From contig JADBXZ010000063.1 in NCBI GenBank assembly GCA_020403265.1, positions 1 through 37,208 on the forward strand: a DNA stretch of 37,208 nt, in the 5' to 3' direction. The stretch is from Bacteroidota bacterium. Its GTDB lineage: Bacteria; Bacteroidota; Bacteroidia; B-17B0; Aurantibacillaceae. The first letter of the stretch is position 1. The number at the start of each line of letters is the position of its first letter. Both the position numbers and the translations under genes were made by a program. Shown here piece by piece: positions 7,846 to 14,993 of the stretch. The notes under the pieces were generated by a model. The model worked only from the letters and a program-made list of their open reading frames with translations. It was not told the DNA's origin and did not search any database.

Positions 7846-9066
7846 GTGTTTTTAGATCGGTTAATACCTTCAACATTCCATATTAAAAAGGAATTGCTTG
7901 TAATTGAGGTGGCCATAACAGACCATGCGACAAATTATTATTACACACACTGTAAAAAAACGAAAAACAAAATTGATATTGTTTCTGGCAATCAATCTAT
8001 AAATGAATGGCAAATTCCTGAAAAATTAATTAAATATAAAGTTCCAATCATTTTAATTTTAAACGGTAAAGGTGTAATATTAAAAAAAGTACCTGCTAAA
8101 GGAGATGAGGAATTGAATTTGCATATAGCAAATAATTTGCCGGGAATTAGCGAAACAGATTTTTATGTTCAATATTTTCACCAATCCGAAACCGAAGGAT
8201 TTTATGCCTTTGCCAGGAAACAATTTGTGCAAGATTTTATAGGTGATTTAAACCGTTTAGGAGTTAATCTGGCATCTGTGATTTTAGGAGCTGCGAGTGT
8301 AAAGGGCATGAGCGCTTTTTGGACCAATTTAAATCTAATTTCAACTGCATTATATAAAATTGAAATAACCAATAACAGCATTGATTCCATCTTGCCACAT
8401 TCAGGTCATGAAACTGAAGAAATTAAAGTTGGTGGTTTAACTATCAATCAAAATCATGTCTTGGGATTTGCTAATGCCATTCAGTATTTTCTACAAAATA
8501 ATGCGCCTGAAAGCCCAAATAAAACATTACAGAAGATAACTAGTTCGCATTTTGAAAAAAATAAATTTCAGTTCTTGCTTTTGGCAGTGGTTGGAATTTG
8601 TTTTTTTATGGCTGTGTTAAACTTGATAGTGTTTACAAGTTTAAACAAATCTAATAATGAGGTTGATAAGGAGTTAGTTGTTTATCAAGGAAAATATGAA
8701 AAAATTAATAAGCTGTTGGCAGACTATCAAAGTAAAAAGGATTTAATAGAAGAGGCCGGGATTTTAGGAGAAAGCAGATTAAGTGAGTTTGCTGATAAAT
8801 TGGCTGTAACCATGCCAAATGAGGTTCAACTAACTAATTTATATTTCAATCCAAAAAACACCAAAGAGGATAATAAGGATAGTTTAGTTACCTTTTTTGC
8901 AAAAGAAATTATAATCAAAGGAAACTGCAATCAAAGTTTGGTAATTAATGAATGGGTAAATATACTTAAACTTCAAAAGTTTATTAAAGAAGTTAATCTT
9001 GAAAAATTTAATTATAATAAGGATAATTTTTTACCAAATTTTGAAATTAAATTAAAAACCAATTAA
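7846..9066 (+). CDS. GspL-like inner-membrane assembly protein (PilM+PilN type)
   Basis: Its 406 residues begin at GTG three bases after the secretin stop. The cytoplasmic part (about 1-235) looks like the actin-like fold of PilM/GspL. It is followed by one membrane helix (241-265), a coiled coil (about 270-300) and a small periplasmic alpha/beta domain. This is the GspL layout, equal to PilM and PilN joined in one chain. In known systems GspL links the ATPase to the periplasmic pseudopilus platform together with GspM. Sequence similarity is weak, and the call rests mainly on topology and gene order between the secretin and the GspM/PilO-like gene. The stop overlaps the next ATG by one base (TAATG). 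Confidence 0.7.
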   Translation: MFLDRLIPSTFHIKKELLVIEVAITDHATNYYYTHCKKTKNKIDIVSGNQSINEWQIPEKLIKYKVPIILILNGKGVILKKVPAKGDEELNLHIANNLPGISETDFYVQYFHQSETEGFYAFARKQFVQDFIGDLNRLGVNLASVILGAASVKGMSAFWTNLNLISTALYKIEITNNSIDSILPHSGHETEEIKVGGLTINQNHVLGFANAIQYFLQNNAPESPNKTLQKITSSHFEKNKFQFLLLAVVGICFFMAVLNLIVFTSLNKSNNEVDKELVVYQGKYEKINKLLADYQSKKDLIEEAGILGESRLSEFADKLAVTMPNEVQLTNLYFNPKNTKEDNKDSLVTFFAKEIIIKGNCNQSLVINEWVNILKLQKFIKEVNLEKFNYNKDNFLPNFEIKLKTN

Positions 9067-9593
9067 TGTTTGAAAAGTTGACATATCAAACTAAATGCAT
9101 CTTATTGATGTTGATATTTATTTTGTTTGTTTACATTGGCTACAAGGTCACATTTAAAGATACTTTTTTATTATCAAATGAAATAAATGAGAAGCAAACA
9201 AAAATTGAATGGTTAAAATCTAAAGAGGCTGAAATCCCGGCCATTCAGAAAAAGTTAAACGATTTTGAGAAAAATTACTCGAATAGCGATACAACGATTG
9301 CAGTTCGTGATAAATTAACAGCTTACATTTCTTTATTTGCTTCTCAAAATGGTTGCATTGTGACTGAAATTCCAACCCGCTCATCATATAAGAGTAATAA
9401 TTTGAAGGTGCAAACCAATACATTCACAATTCAAGGTAGTTTTAAAGTTTTATTACAATTACTAAATAGTCTTGAAAGCAAGCATAAATACCTTGCAAGA
9501 ATTATGTCAGCCAATTTTTATACAATAACAGACATTCAAAATAAACGTAAAAATTTATATCTTACCCTTATAACTCAATCATTTCAAAAGTAA
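9066..9593 (+). CDS. GspM/PilO-like inner-membrane protein
   Basis: The product has 175 residues, with an N-terminal membrane helix (about 10-28), a charged coiled coil (about 38-75) and a small alpha/beta domain, the topology of GspM and PilO. The domain contains NTFTIQGSFKVLLQLLNSLE, similar to the PilO pattern in which one strand precedes the helix that packs against PilN. It would form the periplasmic alignment complex with the GspL-like protein encoded just before it. The start overlaps the previous stop by one base. Confidence comes from topology and position, since this family diverges quickly. Confidence 0.7.
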   Translation: MFEKLTYQTKCILLMLIFILFVYIGYKVTFKDTFLLSNEINEKQTKIEWLKSKEAEIPAIQKKLNDFEKNYSNSDTTIAVRDKLTAYISLFASQNGCIVTEIPTRSSYKSNNLKVQTNTFTIQGSFKVLLQLLNSLESKHKYLARIMSANFYTITDIQNKRKNLYLTLITQSFQK

Positions 9594-9598
9594 AAGCC

Positions 9599-10573
9599 AT
9601 GAAGAATTTAATTTGTTTATCACTAGTTGTTTTTGCACTATTAATCAGTTGCACCAAGGATTTGGTGGTAAAAGATATCAAAAACAAGAGTATTGCAATT
9701 AATGCACCTTCCGATAATTTTAACACAACAGGTAATTCGATTACATTTTGGTGGGAACCATTGGAAGGCGCAGAAAAATACAATTTACAAATTGTTAAGC
9801 CAAATTTTAATAGTATTACACAGCTGGTATTAGATACCGAAATTGTAAGTAACAAGTTTAATAAAACATTATTGCCTGGTGTTTATCAATGGCGTATTAA
9901 AGCCATTAACGGCGGTGGAAGTACGGCTTTTCAAACGTTCTCATTTAAGATTGATACAACAAGTAATTTAACAAATCAAATTGTAAGCACCATTGCCCCT
10001 TCAACAGGATTTTTAACCGGTAATTCCAAAATTGCTTTCTCCTGGAATTCCCTTAACTCTGCTTTGCAATATCAACTGGTCTTATTAAATGCTTCCAACG
10101 GAATAATTAAAGACACTACAACAAGTAATACTACGTATACCTACACATTTCCTGCACAAGGAGCATTCAGTTGGAAGCTCAGAGCACTAAATAATACAAG
10201 TATTTCTCAATATAATGCTTCACAAACCTTTACAATTGATTTAACACCACCTGCACCTTCAACACCAACTGCTCCAACTGCTTTTTTTCCGGCACACGGA
10301 TTCACCTCGGCAACTCCAACTACCGTTTTGGGATGGATACGGACTGGTGCTCCTGACGCAAGGTATGATAGTATTATCGTGGCTGTTGACTCTACTTTTT
10401 TAAATGTAATTAGTTCAACAAGAACATACCAATTGAACACAACTATTGGTGCACTGAATAATTCCAGTGCTATTATTTCAAACAGCAATTACTATTTTTG
10501 GCGTATTATATCTGTTGATTCTGTAAGAAATAAATCAGTACCTAGTCCTTTTAGAAAATTTAAAATGCTTTAG
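9599..10573 (+). CDS. Lipoprotein with Ig/fibronectin III-like domains in the T2SS operon
   Basis: This 324-residue lipoprotein has a short signal with cysteine in LLISC at about residue 18. Three Ig/FNIII-like modules follow, recognisable by repeats of the pattern FSWNSLNSALQYQL and WRIKAINGG: roughly residues 30-120, 125-205 and 210-320. A Pro/Thr-rich linker lies near 210-220. It should be anchored in a membrane facing the periplasm or the outside. No standard T2SS gene looks like this. It sits between the GspM-like and GspC-like genes, so a structural or pilotin-like role at the secretin, or substrate contact at the surface, is inferred from position. It starts 5 bases after the previous stop. 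Confidence 0.65.
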   Translation: MKNLICLSLVVFALLISCTKDLVVKDIKNKSIAINAPSDNFNTTGNSITFWWEPLEGAEKYNLQIVKPNFNSITQLVLDTEIVSNKFNKTLLPGVYQWRIKAINGGGSTAFQTFSFKIDTTSNLTNQIVSTIAPSTGFLTGNSKIAFSWNSLNSALQYQLVLLNASNGIIKDTTTSNTTYTYTFPAQGAFSWKLRALNNTSISQYNASQTFTIDLTPPAPSTPTAPTAFFPAHGFTSATPTTVLGWIRTGAPDARYDSIIVAVDSTFLNVISSTRTYQLNTTIGALNNSSAIISNSNYYFWRIISVDSVRNKSVPSPFRKFKML

Positions 10574-10579
10574 TTGACT

Positions 10580-11095
10580 ATGCTCAAAGGAAAAAGTGGT
10601 GTTTTGGTAATGTTACTCATAAATTTAGGTATATGGGGTTACTTTGGCTATACTTTTTATACGGAATATTTTAAATCAGAATCTATTGAACTCAATTCAA
10701 ATAAAAGTGAGGGAGCGGGTTTTAAGATGAACGTGAATGATACAATGGTTTATCAGCTTCAATTAAATTATGAAGACCCTTTTTTAAAAAATGAAAAGCA
10801 ATTAGTAACCAAGACTGCAATTAAAAAAAACAATCAAAATAAGGAAGTCCCTAAATCAATGCAAAATAAGCAGATTAAGCCATCTGAAGAAATTAAAAAA
10901 CCATTACCTCAAATAAAATACCTTGGGCTTGTAAAGAATAATAGCAATGGAATAATTACGGCTTTAGTCGGCATTAATGGTCAATCGCATATTGTTAAGG
11001 TTAACGAAACTATAGATGGAATATTTTTTAAAAGTATATCCATTAACAACATCACCGTTCAAATTGGAAAGGAACAAATAAGTATTAATAAATGA
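10580..11095 (+). CDS. GspC/PilP-like inner-membrane protein
   Basis: Starting at ATG 10580 the product has 171 residues; a TTG at 10574 is the alternative. One membrane helix (about 8-26) is followed by a disordered Lys/Asn/Gln-rich linker (about 75-110) and a C-terminal beta domain. That domain reads IKYLGLVKN, then TALVGINGQSHIVKVNETI, then ISINNITVQIG. This matches the HR domain of GspC and the beta domain of PilP, which dock onto the secretin N-terminal modules and so join inner and outer membrane parts. The last base pairs overlap the next ATG (ATGA). GspC versus PilP is not decidable by eye. Confidence 0.7.
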   Translation: MLKGKSGVLVMLLINLGIWGYFGYTFYTEYFKSESIELNSNKSEGAGFKMNVNDTMVYQLQLNYEDPFLKNEKQLVTKTAIKKNNQNKEVPKSMQNKQIKPSEEIKKPLPQIKYLGLVKNNSNGIITALVGINGQSHIVKVNETIDGIFFKSISINNITVQIGKEQISINK

Positions 11096-11808
11096 AATCA
11101 TTCAATAGAAAATCTAATTACGTAAGATGCTTTTGTTGTGTTTTGAGCTTGCTCTTCTTAACATTAAACCTTGAGGCACAAAAAGTAATTGAACCAGGTA
11201 AAGTAAAACAATTCAATATTACCGTTAATAATGAGGATTGTACCATAAAAACACAAATGCTCTCTTCCAAAAAGGATTTTAAGGCAGATCCTAATTTGAC
11301 CTATATTTGGTATACAAGTCAAAAATTAATAGAAACCAATGGTGGTTATGATGGAAAGCTTATTCATGGTTTTTACAAAGTATTTTATTTATCCAATCAA
11401 CTCAAGGAAGAGGGTACGGTGAAGTATGGTTTGAAGCATAAGGTTTGGAAAAGTTGGTATCCTGATGGAAAGTTAAGAGAATTGTTAACCTGGAAAAACG
11501 GAGTTAAGAGCGGAGAATACATACTTTATAACGAAAAGGGTGAAATGATGGCTAAAGGGCAGTTTAAAAACAATAAATTGCATGGGAAGTTTTATACCTA
11601 TGGAGTAGGTGGAAGAATTTTAGAAAAGAAAAAGTATAAACATGGAGACGAAGTAATTCCTAAACCAATTGTTAAGAAGGAAAAGAAACCTAAAAAAATT
11701 AAAAACAAAAAGATTGAAGAGACTGATAAGCCAATAAAAGATAAGAAGTTAAAGAAGAAAAAAATAGACTCTGAAAAGAAGGAGGATGTAAAAACCATAC
11801 AAAGTTAG
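11092..11808 (+). CDS. Secreted MORN-repeat (YwqK-like) protein with lysine-rich tail
   Basis: The product is 238 residues. A signal peptide ends near LEAQ (about residue 30). The central part (about 90-185) holds four MORN_2/YwqK-type repeats such as GFYKVFYLSNQLKEEG, KVWKSWYPDGKL, GEYILYNEKGEMMAKG and GKFYTYGVGG. From about 190 the chain is almost only Lys, Glu, Ile and Pro, strongly basic and probably disordered. YwqK-like proteins are common and mostly uncharacterised in Bacteroidota, and the name antitoxin often attached to them is not a safe function. Its place inside the secretion operon, overlapping the GspC-like gene by 4 bases, suggests an envelope accessory. The basic tail could bind nucleic acid or lipopolysaccharide, but that is speculation. 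Confidence 0.65.
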   Translation: MKSFNRKSNYVRCFCCVLSLLFLTLNLEAQKVIEPGKVKQFNITVNNEDCTIKTQMLSSKKDFKADPNLTYIWYTSQKLIETNGGYDGKLIHGFYKVFYLSNQLKEEGTVKYGLKHKVWKSWYPDGKLRELLTWKNGVKSGEYILYNEKGEMMAKGQFKNNKLHGKFYTYGVGGRILEKKKYKHGDEVIPKPIVKKEKKPKKIKNKKIEETDKPIKDKKLKKKKIDSEKKEDVKTIQS

Positions 11809-11812
11809 TGTT

Positions 11813-13087
11813 TTGAAGGCAAATTTTAAACACGGAATAAATCACTTAAGAAATCGTAAAATTAAGGGCGGTGCTTTGTATGTGTCAATTATAGTGAGTT
11901 TGGTGGTTTCTATCCTATTAATGGCACTTTTGTTAATTTCATTTTTAAATCAGCGCAAACTAACCAATATTGGTAGTTTGAGTCAATTAAATCTAAACCT
12001 TAAGTCGGGTTTAGAGATTGCAAAATCAAACTATTTTAACGAAGCAATAAACAATAAATGGTTTGTTTTGGATGAGGAAGATACTGATTCATTAAAAATT
12101 AATAAGCTTAACTGGGGTGCTTTTAATATTGTGTCCGTTACAACTAAAAATTTGCATCACCAACTTTCAATTTCTGGTTTGTATGGTACTCATATGAGTA
12201 TAGATACAGGATTGTTAATTTCAAATAATGGCAGACCGATTGGTATGGCCGGAAATATTGTTTTTAAGTCAAATTGTTATTTACCGGATGGGGGCATTAA
12301 ACCTGCCTTTATTGAAGGATTAAGTTATATAGCCAACCCAATTACCACAGCTCACATAAAGAAATCTTCTTTTCAAGTTCCTATACCTCATACTAGTTTT
12401 ATTAATAATTTAAAAAATCAAATTAATAGTAGAAACGATTATATGGATAGTATTGTTACAGGTTTAAATGGGCGTTTTGAAAATAAATTTGATAAAAAAA
12501 CTATCCTATTAAGTTATGGAGTTCAGCAAATTGCCAATTGTAATTGGAGCGGCAATATTAAAATAATGTCAGCGAACGAAGTAATTATAGATAGTAGTGC
12601 TAAGTTAAATGATGTATTGATTGTTGCTAAAAAAGTAAAATTTAAAGAAGGTTTTAAAGGGGTCGTTCATGTTATTTGTACAGACTCTATTGTGACTGGT
12701 AAAAATAATTATTTTGCTTATCCAAGTTCTTTTAGTGTTTTTAATTCAACTAATAAAAGTCTTGGTGCGATTTTGTTAAATGAAAATGTAATGTTTTATG
12801 GCTCAATTGTAACAATAGCTGAAAGTGATGATTGCAAAACTTTAATTAAATTACATAGTAAGTCAGAAGTAAATGGTTTGGTATACAGCTCACATTATTT
12901 GCACCTGGAAGGGATTTTGAACGCAAATGTATACGCAAATAGCTTGTTGTTAAGCACGCCTTCTGCCGTGTATGAAAATCATATACTCAGTTGTGAGATT
13001 AATCCCAAAGCCATTGCTGATGTATTAGCGGTTCCGGATATATTCAAAGCTGACAATGCATTAATTAAATGTAAACAGTTTAATTGA
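11813..13087 (+). CDS. GspK/PilX-like minor pilin with beta-helical passenger
   Basis: The 424-residue product starts at TTG, 4 bases after the previous stop. A basic leader ends in KIKGG and a hydrophobic helix follows (ALYVSIIVSLVVSILL). Cleavage between the glycine and alanine would give serine at position +5 instead of the glutamate of ordinary pilins; GspK is likewise the pilin lacking Glu5. After the helix the chain is long and beta-rich. From about 235 to 390 short strands repeat (NIKIMSANEVIID, AKLNDVLIVAKKVKF, SEVNGLVYSSHYLHLEG), suggesting a right-handed beta-helix like polymer-forming proteins. It would cap the pseudopilus. The length is in the upper GspK range. It ends overlapping the next TTG start. 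Confidence 0.55.
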   Translation: MKANFKHGINHLRNRKIKGGALYVSIIVSLVVSILLMALLLISFLNQRKLTNIGSLSQLNLNLKSGLEIAKSNYFNEAINNKWFVLDEEDTDSLKINKLNWGAFNIVSVTTKNLHHQLSISGLYGTHMSIDTGLLISNNGRPIGMAGNIVFKSNCYLPDGGIKPAFIEGLSYIANPITTAHIKKSSFQVPIPHTSFINNLKNQINSRNDYMDSIVTGLNGRFENKFDKKTILLSYGVQQIANCNWSGNIKIMSANEVIIDSSAKLNDVLIVAKKVKFKEGFKGVVHVICTDSIVTGKNNYFAYPSSFSVFNSTNKSLGAILLNENVMFYGSIVTIAESDDCKTLIKLHSKSEVNGLVYSSHYLHLEGILNANVYANSLLLSTPSAVYENHILSCEINPKAIADVLAVPDIFKADNALIKCKQFN

Positions 13088-13455
13088 AATTTAAATTAAA
13101 AATATTTAGTCAAACTAAAAAACTTAAAGCATCTACAATTGTGGAGGTAATGGTTGCTTTTGCAATTATAGCCTTTATTTCAACTTTGGGCTCTATTGTG
13201 TTTAAAAACGTACAGCAAAGTAACAGTTTGTTCTTTAAAACACAGGCAATTTTAAAGGCAGAGAATTTCTTGGAAAAGACTCTTAGTGAAAAAATTTATA
13301 CCGATGATATTGTAATGGAAGACAGTTATACAATAAAGAGAATTATTAATCGCAATCCGGTTTTTTCAGATTGTATCCTAATCAAAATTATAGTTTTTGA
13401 TGTAAATAAGAACAAACTGATTGAATTACAACAATTACAAAACATTAAAAATTGA
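13084..13455 (+). CDS. Minor pseudopilin (GspI-like)
   Basis: A 123-residue prepilin with leader KKLKA followed by STIVEVMVAFAIIAF, giving Glu at +5 of the mature chain if cut after the alanine. Alanine rather than glycine at -1 is unusual but tolerated in some minor pilins. The small C-terminal domain resembles GspI in length and in the leading TxVEVMVAxAI pattern. The start TTG overlaps the TGA of the previous gene, and its own TGA overlaps the next ATG, so the three pilin genes are translationally coupled. Function: part of the pseudopilus tip complex. Confidence 0.7.
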   Translation: MKFKLKIFSQTKKLKASTIVEVMVAFAIIAFISTLGSIVFKNVQQSNSLFFKTQAILKAENFLEKTLSEKIYTDDIVMEDSYTIKRIINRNPVFSDCILIKIIVFDVNKNKLIELQQLQNIKN

Positions 13456-13949
13456 TGTCTGCTAAAAATAAACTTAAGGCTTTTACAGTTATTGAAATGA
13501 TAGTGGTGATGGCATTAATTGGATTGGTTATTAACTTTGCTTTTTTTACGTTAAGTTATATTCAGAAAACCACATCTATTTATAAGCAACAATCAAAATT
13601 TATATCTGATCTAATAGAATTAAAAAAACGATTATTATTTGAGGAAAATTACGCTAAAACGATAGAAGAGGTAGGGGATAATACTTATGTCATAAAGCGA
13701 GATTCTGTTATCCGGCAATTAAAACTAAAAGATGCTTATATATTATTCGAATCCACGGATCAAATTGATACATTGAAATTAGAGATAGAAAACATACGAA
13801 AACAAAATCAACTAATTGTTGGGAAAACCAAACAAGTTTTGTTGCTGACCGATCTTAAGTTTAATATCATCTATAAAAAAATTAAATACCCAATTCACTT
13901 CCAAAAACAATACGATGCAAATGTTAGACTAAACATGAAAGGAATTTAA
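13455..13949 (+). CDS. Minor pseudopilin (GspJ/GspH-like)
   Basis: The product has 164 residues from the ATG at 13455, which overlaps the previous TGA by one base; a TTG one codon upstream is less likely. The prepilin signal reads KLKA then FTVIEMIVVMALIGLV, again Glu +5 and Ala at -1. A long helix and a beta domain follow. GspJ is favoured over GspH by the order after GspI and GspK, but the sequence is divergent. It is the last plus-strand gene of the operon and ends 5 bases before the convergent prepilin peptidase gene, leaving no room for a separate terminator. Confidence 0.7.
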   Translation: MSAKNKLKAFTVIEMIVVMALIGLVINFAFFTLSYIQKTTSIYKQQSKFISDLIELKKRLLFEENYAKTIEEVGDNTYVIKRDSVIRQLKLKDAYILFESTDQIDTLKLEIENIRKQNQLIVGKTKQVLLLTDLKFNIIYKKIKYPIHFQKQYDANVRLNMKGI

Positions 13950-13954
13950 ATTTT

Positions 13955-14416
13955 TTAAGTTAGTTCTATCTGACTTATAATTAGCCAAATACTGTAAAAC
14001 AAAGCCAAATAGCCTGCCATTGGAATGGTTTTGTGTTTTTTTAATACAAGGTAAATTAAACAACAGGTGATAAAAAAAACAGTAAAAAAATAAATTTGTA
14101 ATTCATAATCAGTCACACTGGCAACGACAAATAATAAAATAATGTCAGCTAAACCTATGGCGTTGTTGAGACTAATTTTTTTTTGACGTAAGTATATCCA
14201 AACTATTAAATATGAAAAGGCAAAGTAGACAATGGAAAATAAAACATTGTATAACCATGGTAAATAAGAATGTTGAAGTAAGAAATTGAGCACAACGCAC
14301 AATGAAAATAAAATAATAAGCCAAAGGTTAATTAATCGTGTTTTAAAATCTTGATAAAGTAGAATTATTGATAATAAAACAATTACGAATGAAAAGATTA
14401 AATTAATTAAACTCAC
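13955..14416 (-). CDS. Prepilin peptidase, A24 type, without methylase domain
   Basis: A 153-residue membrane protein with about five to six helices. The two aspartates of the A24 aspartic protease family are visible: Asp23 in YQDFKTRLI and Asp91 in GLADIILL, the equivalent of the GxGD motif. The usual N-terminal methyltransferase domain with its Cys pairs is missing, so the enzyme should cleave the pilin leaders but not methylate the new N-terminus. It lies 9 bases after the major pseudopilin gene on the same strand, and so is likely co-transcribed with its substrate. Length fits short A24 peptidases. Confidence 0.82.
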   Translation of the reverse strand: MSLINLIFSFVIVLLSIILLYQDFKTRLINLWLIILFSLCVVLNFLLQHSYLPWLYNVLFSIVYFAFSYLIVWIYLRQKKISLNNAIGLADIILLFVVASVTDYELQIYFFTVFFITCCLIYLVLKKHKTIPMAGYLALFYSIWLIISQIELT

Positions 14417-14425
14417 ATCTTTTCT

Positions 14426-14848
14426 TTAATCTTCAATTACTTCCTTAATTTCAGACTTGTTGTTTACCTGCCAAACGTTGAATTGACCATCCTGATCGAA
14501 ATCAACAACAGCAGTTGCCTTGGCTGTAAAGTTAGAAGAACTGGCATCTGAAATTTCAATTTTATAATTGGCTTTCCCACCTTCAGTAACTAGAGTGGCT
14601 TGTTCAAAACCAACCTCGTTTAAGCTATTGCTGTATTTAGAGTTGATGTAAAAAAAATTAGTTTGTAAATCCACCAAATACTTAAGTTGAGTTTGAGCTT
14701 CTAATGATTTTGAACGTCCAATCAGTTTCATAAACTTGGGTACTGCCATAGATAACAAAATGCCAACTATAGCTAATACAATAAGAATCTCAATAAGAGA
14801 CATTCCGTTAAGCTTATGTTTACTTAGTCTTTTAAGCATTTCCTTCAT
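14426..14848 (-). CDS. gspG: Major pseudopilin (GspG)
   Basis: The 140-residue prepilin has leader KHKLNG and mature start MSLIEILIVLAIVGILLSMA, with Gly at -1 and Glu at +5, the textbook signal. The C-terminal region has VDFDQDGQFNVWQVN, similar to the Asp-rich calcium loop and terminal strand of GspG. It forms the shaft of the pseudopilus. The ATG at 14848 starts only two bases after the -7 box (14850-14857), so the real start may be the ATG three codons later at 14839, or the mRNA may be leaderless. Its separate promoter fits the need for many copies compared with the other components. Confidence 0.88.
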   Translation of the reverse strand: MKEMLKRLSKHKLNGMSLIEILIVLAIVGILLSMAVPKFMKLIGRSKSLEAQTQLKYLVDLQTNFFYINSKYSNSLNEVGFEQATLVTEGGKANYKIEISDASSSNFTAKATAVVDFDQDGQFNVWQVNNKSEIKEVIED

Positions 14849-14849
14849 A

Positions 14850-14880
14850 CAAAGATATACAAGTTTGTTATAAATACAAA
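14850..14880 (-). promoter_or_regulatory. Bacteroidota-type promoter of gspG
   Basis: On the minus strand TTTG (14877-14880), a 19-base spacer and TATCTTTG (14850-14857) match the Bacteroidota sigma-70 consensus TTTG-N19-21-TAnnTTTG exactly. It is the best promoter match I found in the window. It lies so close to the annotated ATG that transcription would begin at or inside the first codons. Confidence 0.8.
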
Positions 14881-14993
14881 AAAGGTGGTTTTAGAGCATT
14901 ATTATGTACCTATTAGATTTTATCAGACTTTTTGACAGGCAGAATAACTGGTTGTTTTGGATTGAAGAGGTATTTTTCATCTTGAATATTGAT

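Noticed and set aside
10574-10579. TTG as start of the GspC-like gene
   Set aside because: The ATG two codons later is a better start and leaves the membrane helix unchanged.
11598-11798. Minus-strand Phe/Ser-rich open frame
   Set aside because: It is the complement of the lysine-rich tail of the MORN protein and has no features of its own.
11092-11808. YwqK-like protein as part of a toxin-antitoxin pair
   Set aside because: It has a signal peptide and no toxin partner beside it; the antitoxin name for this family is not well supported.
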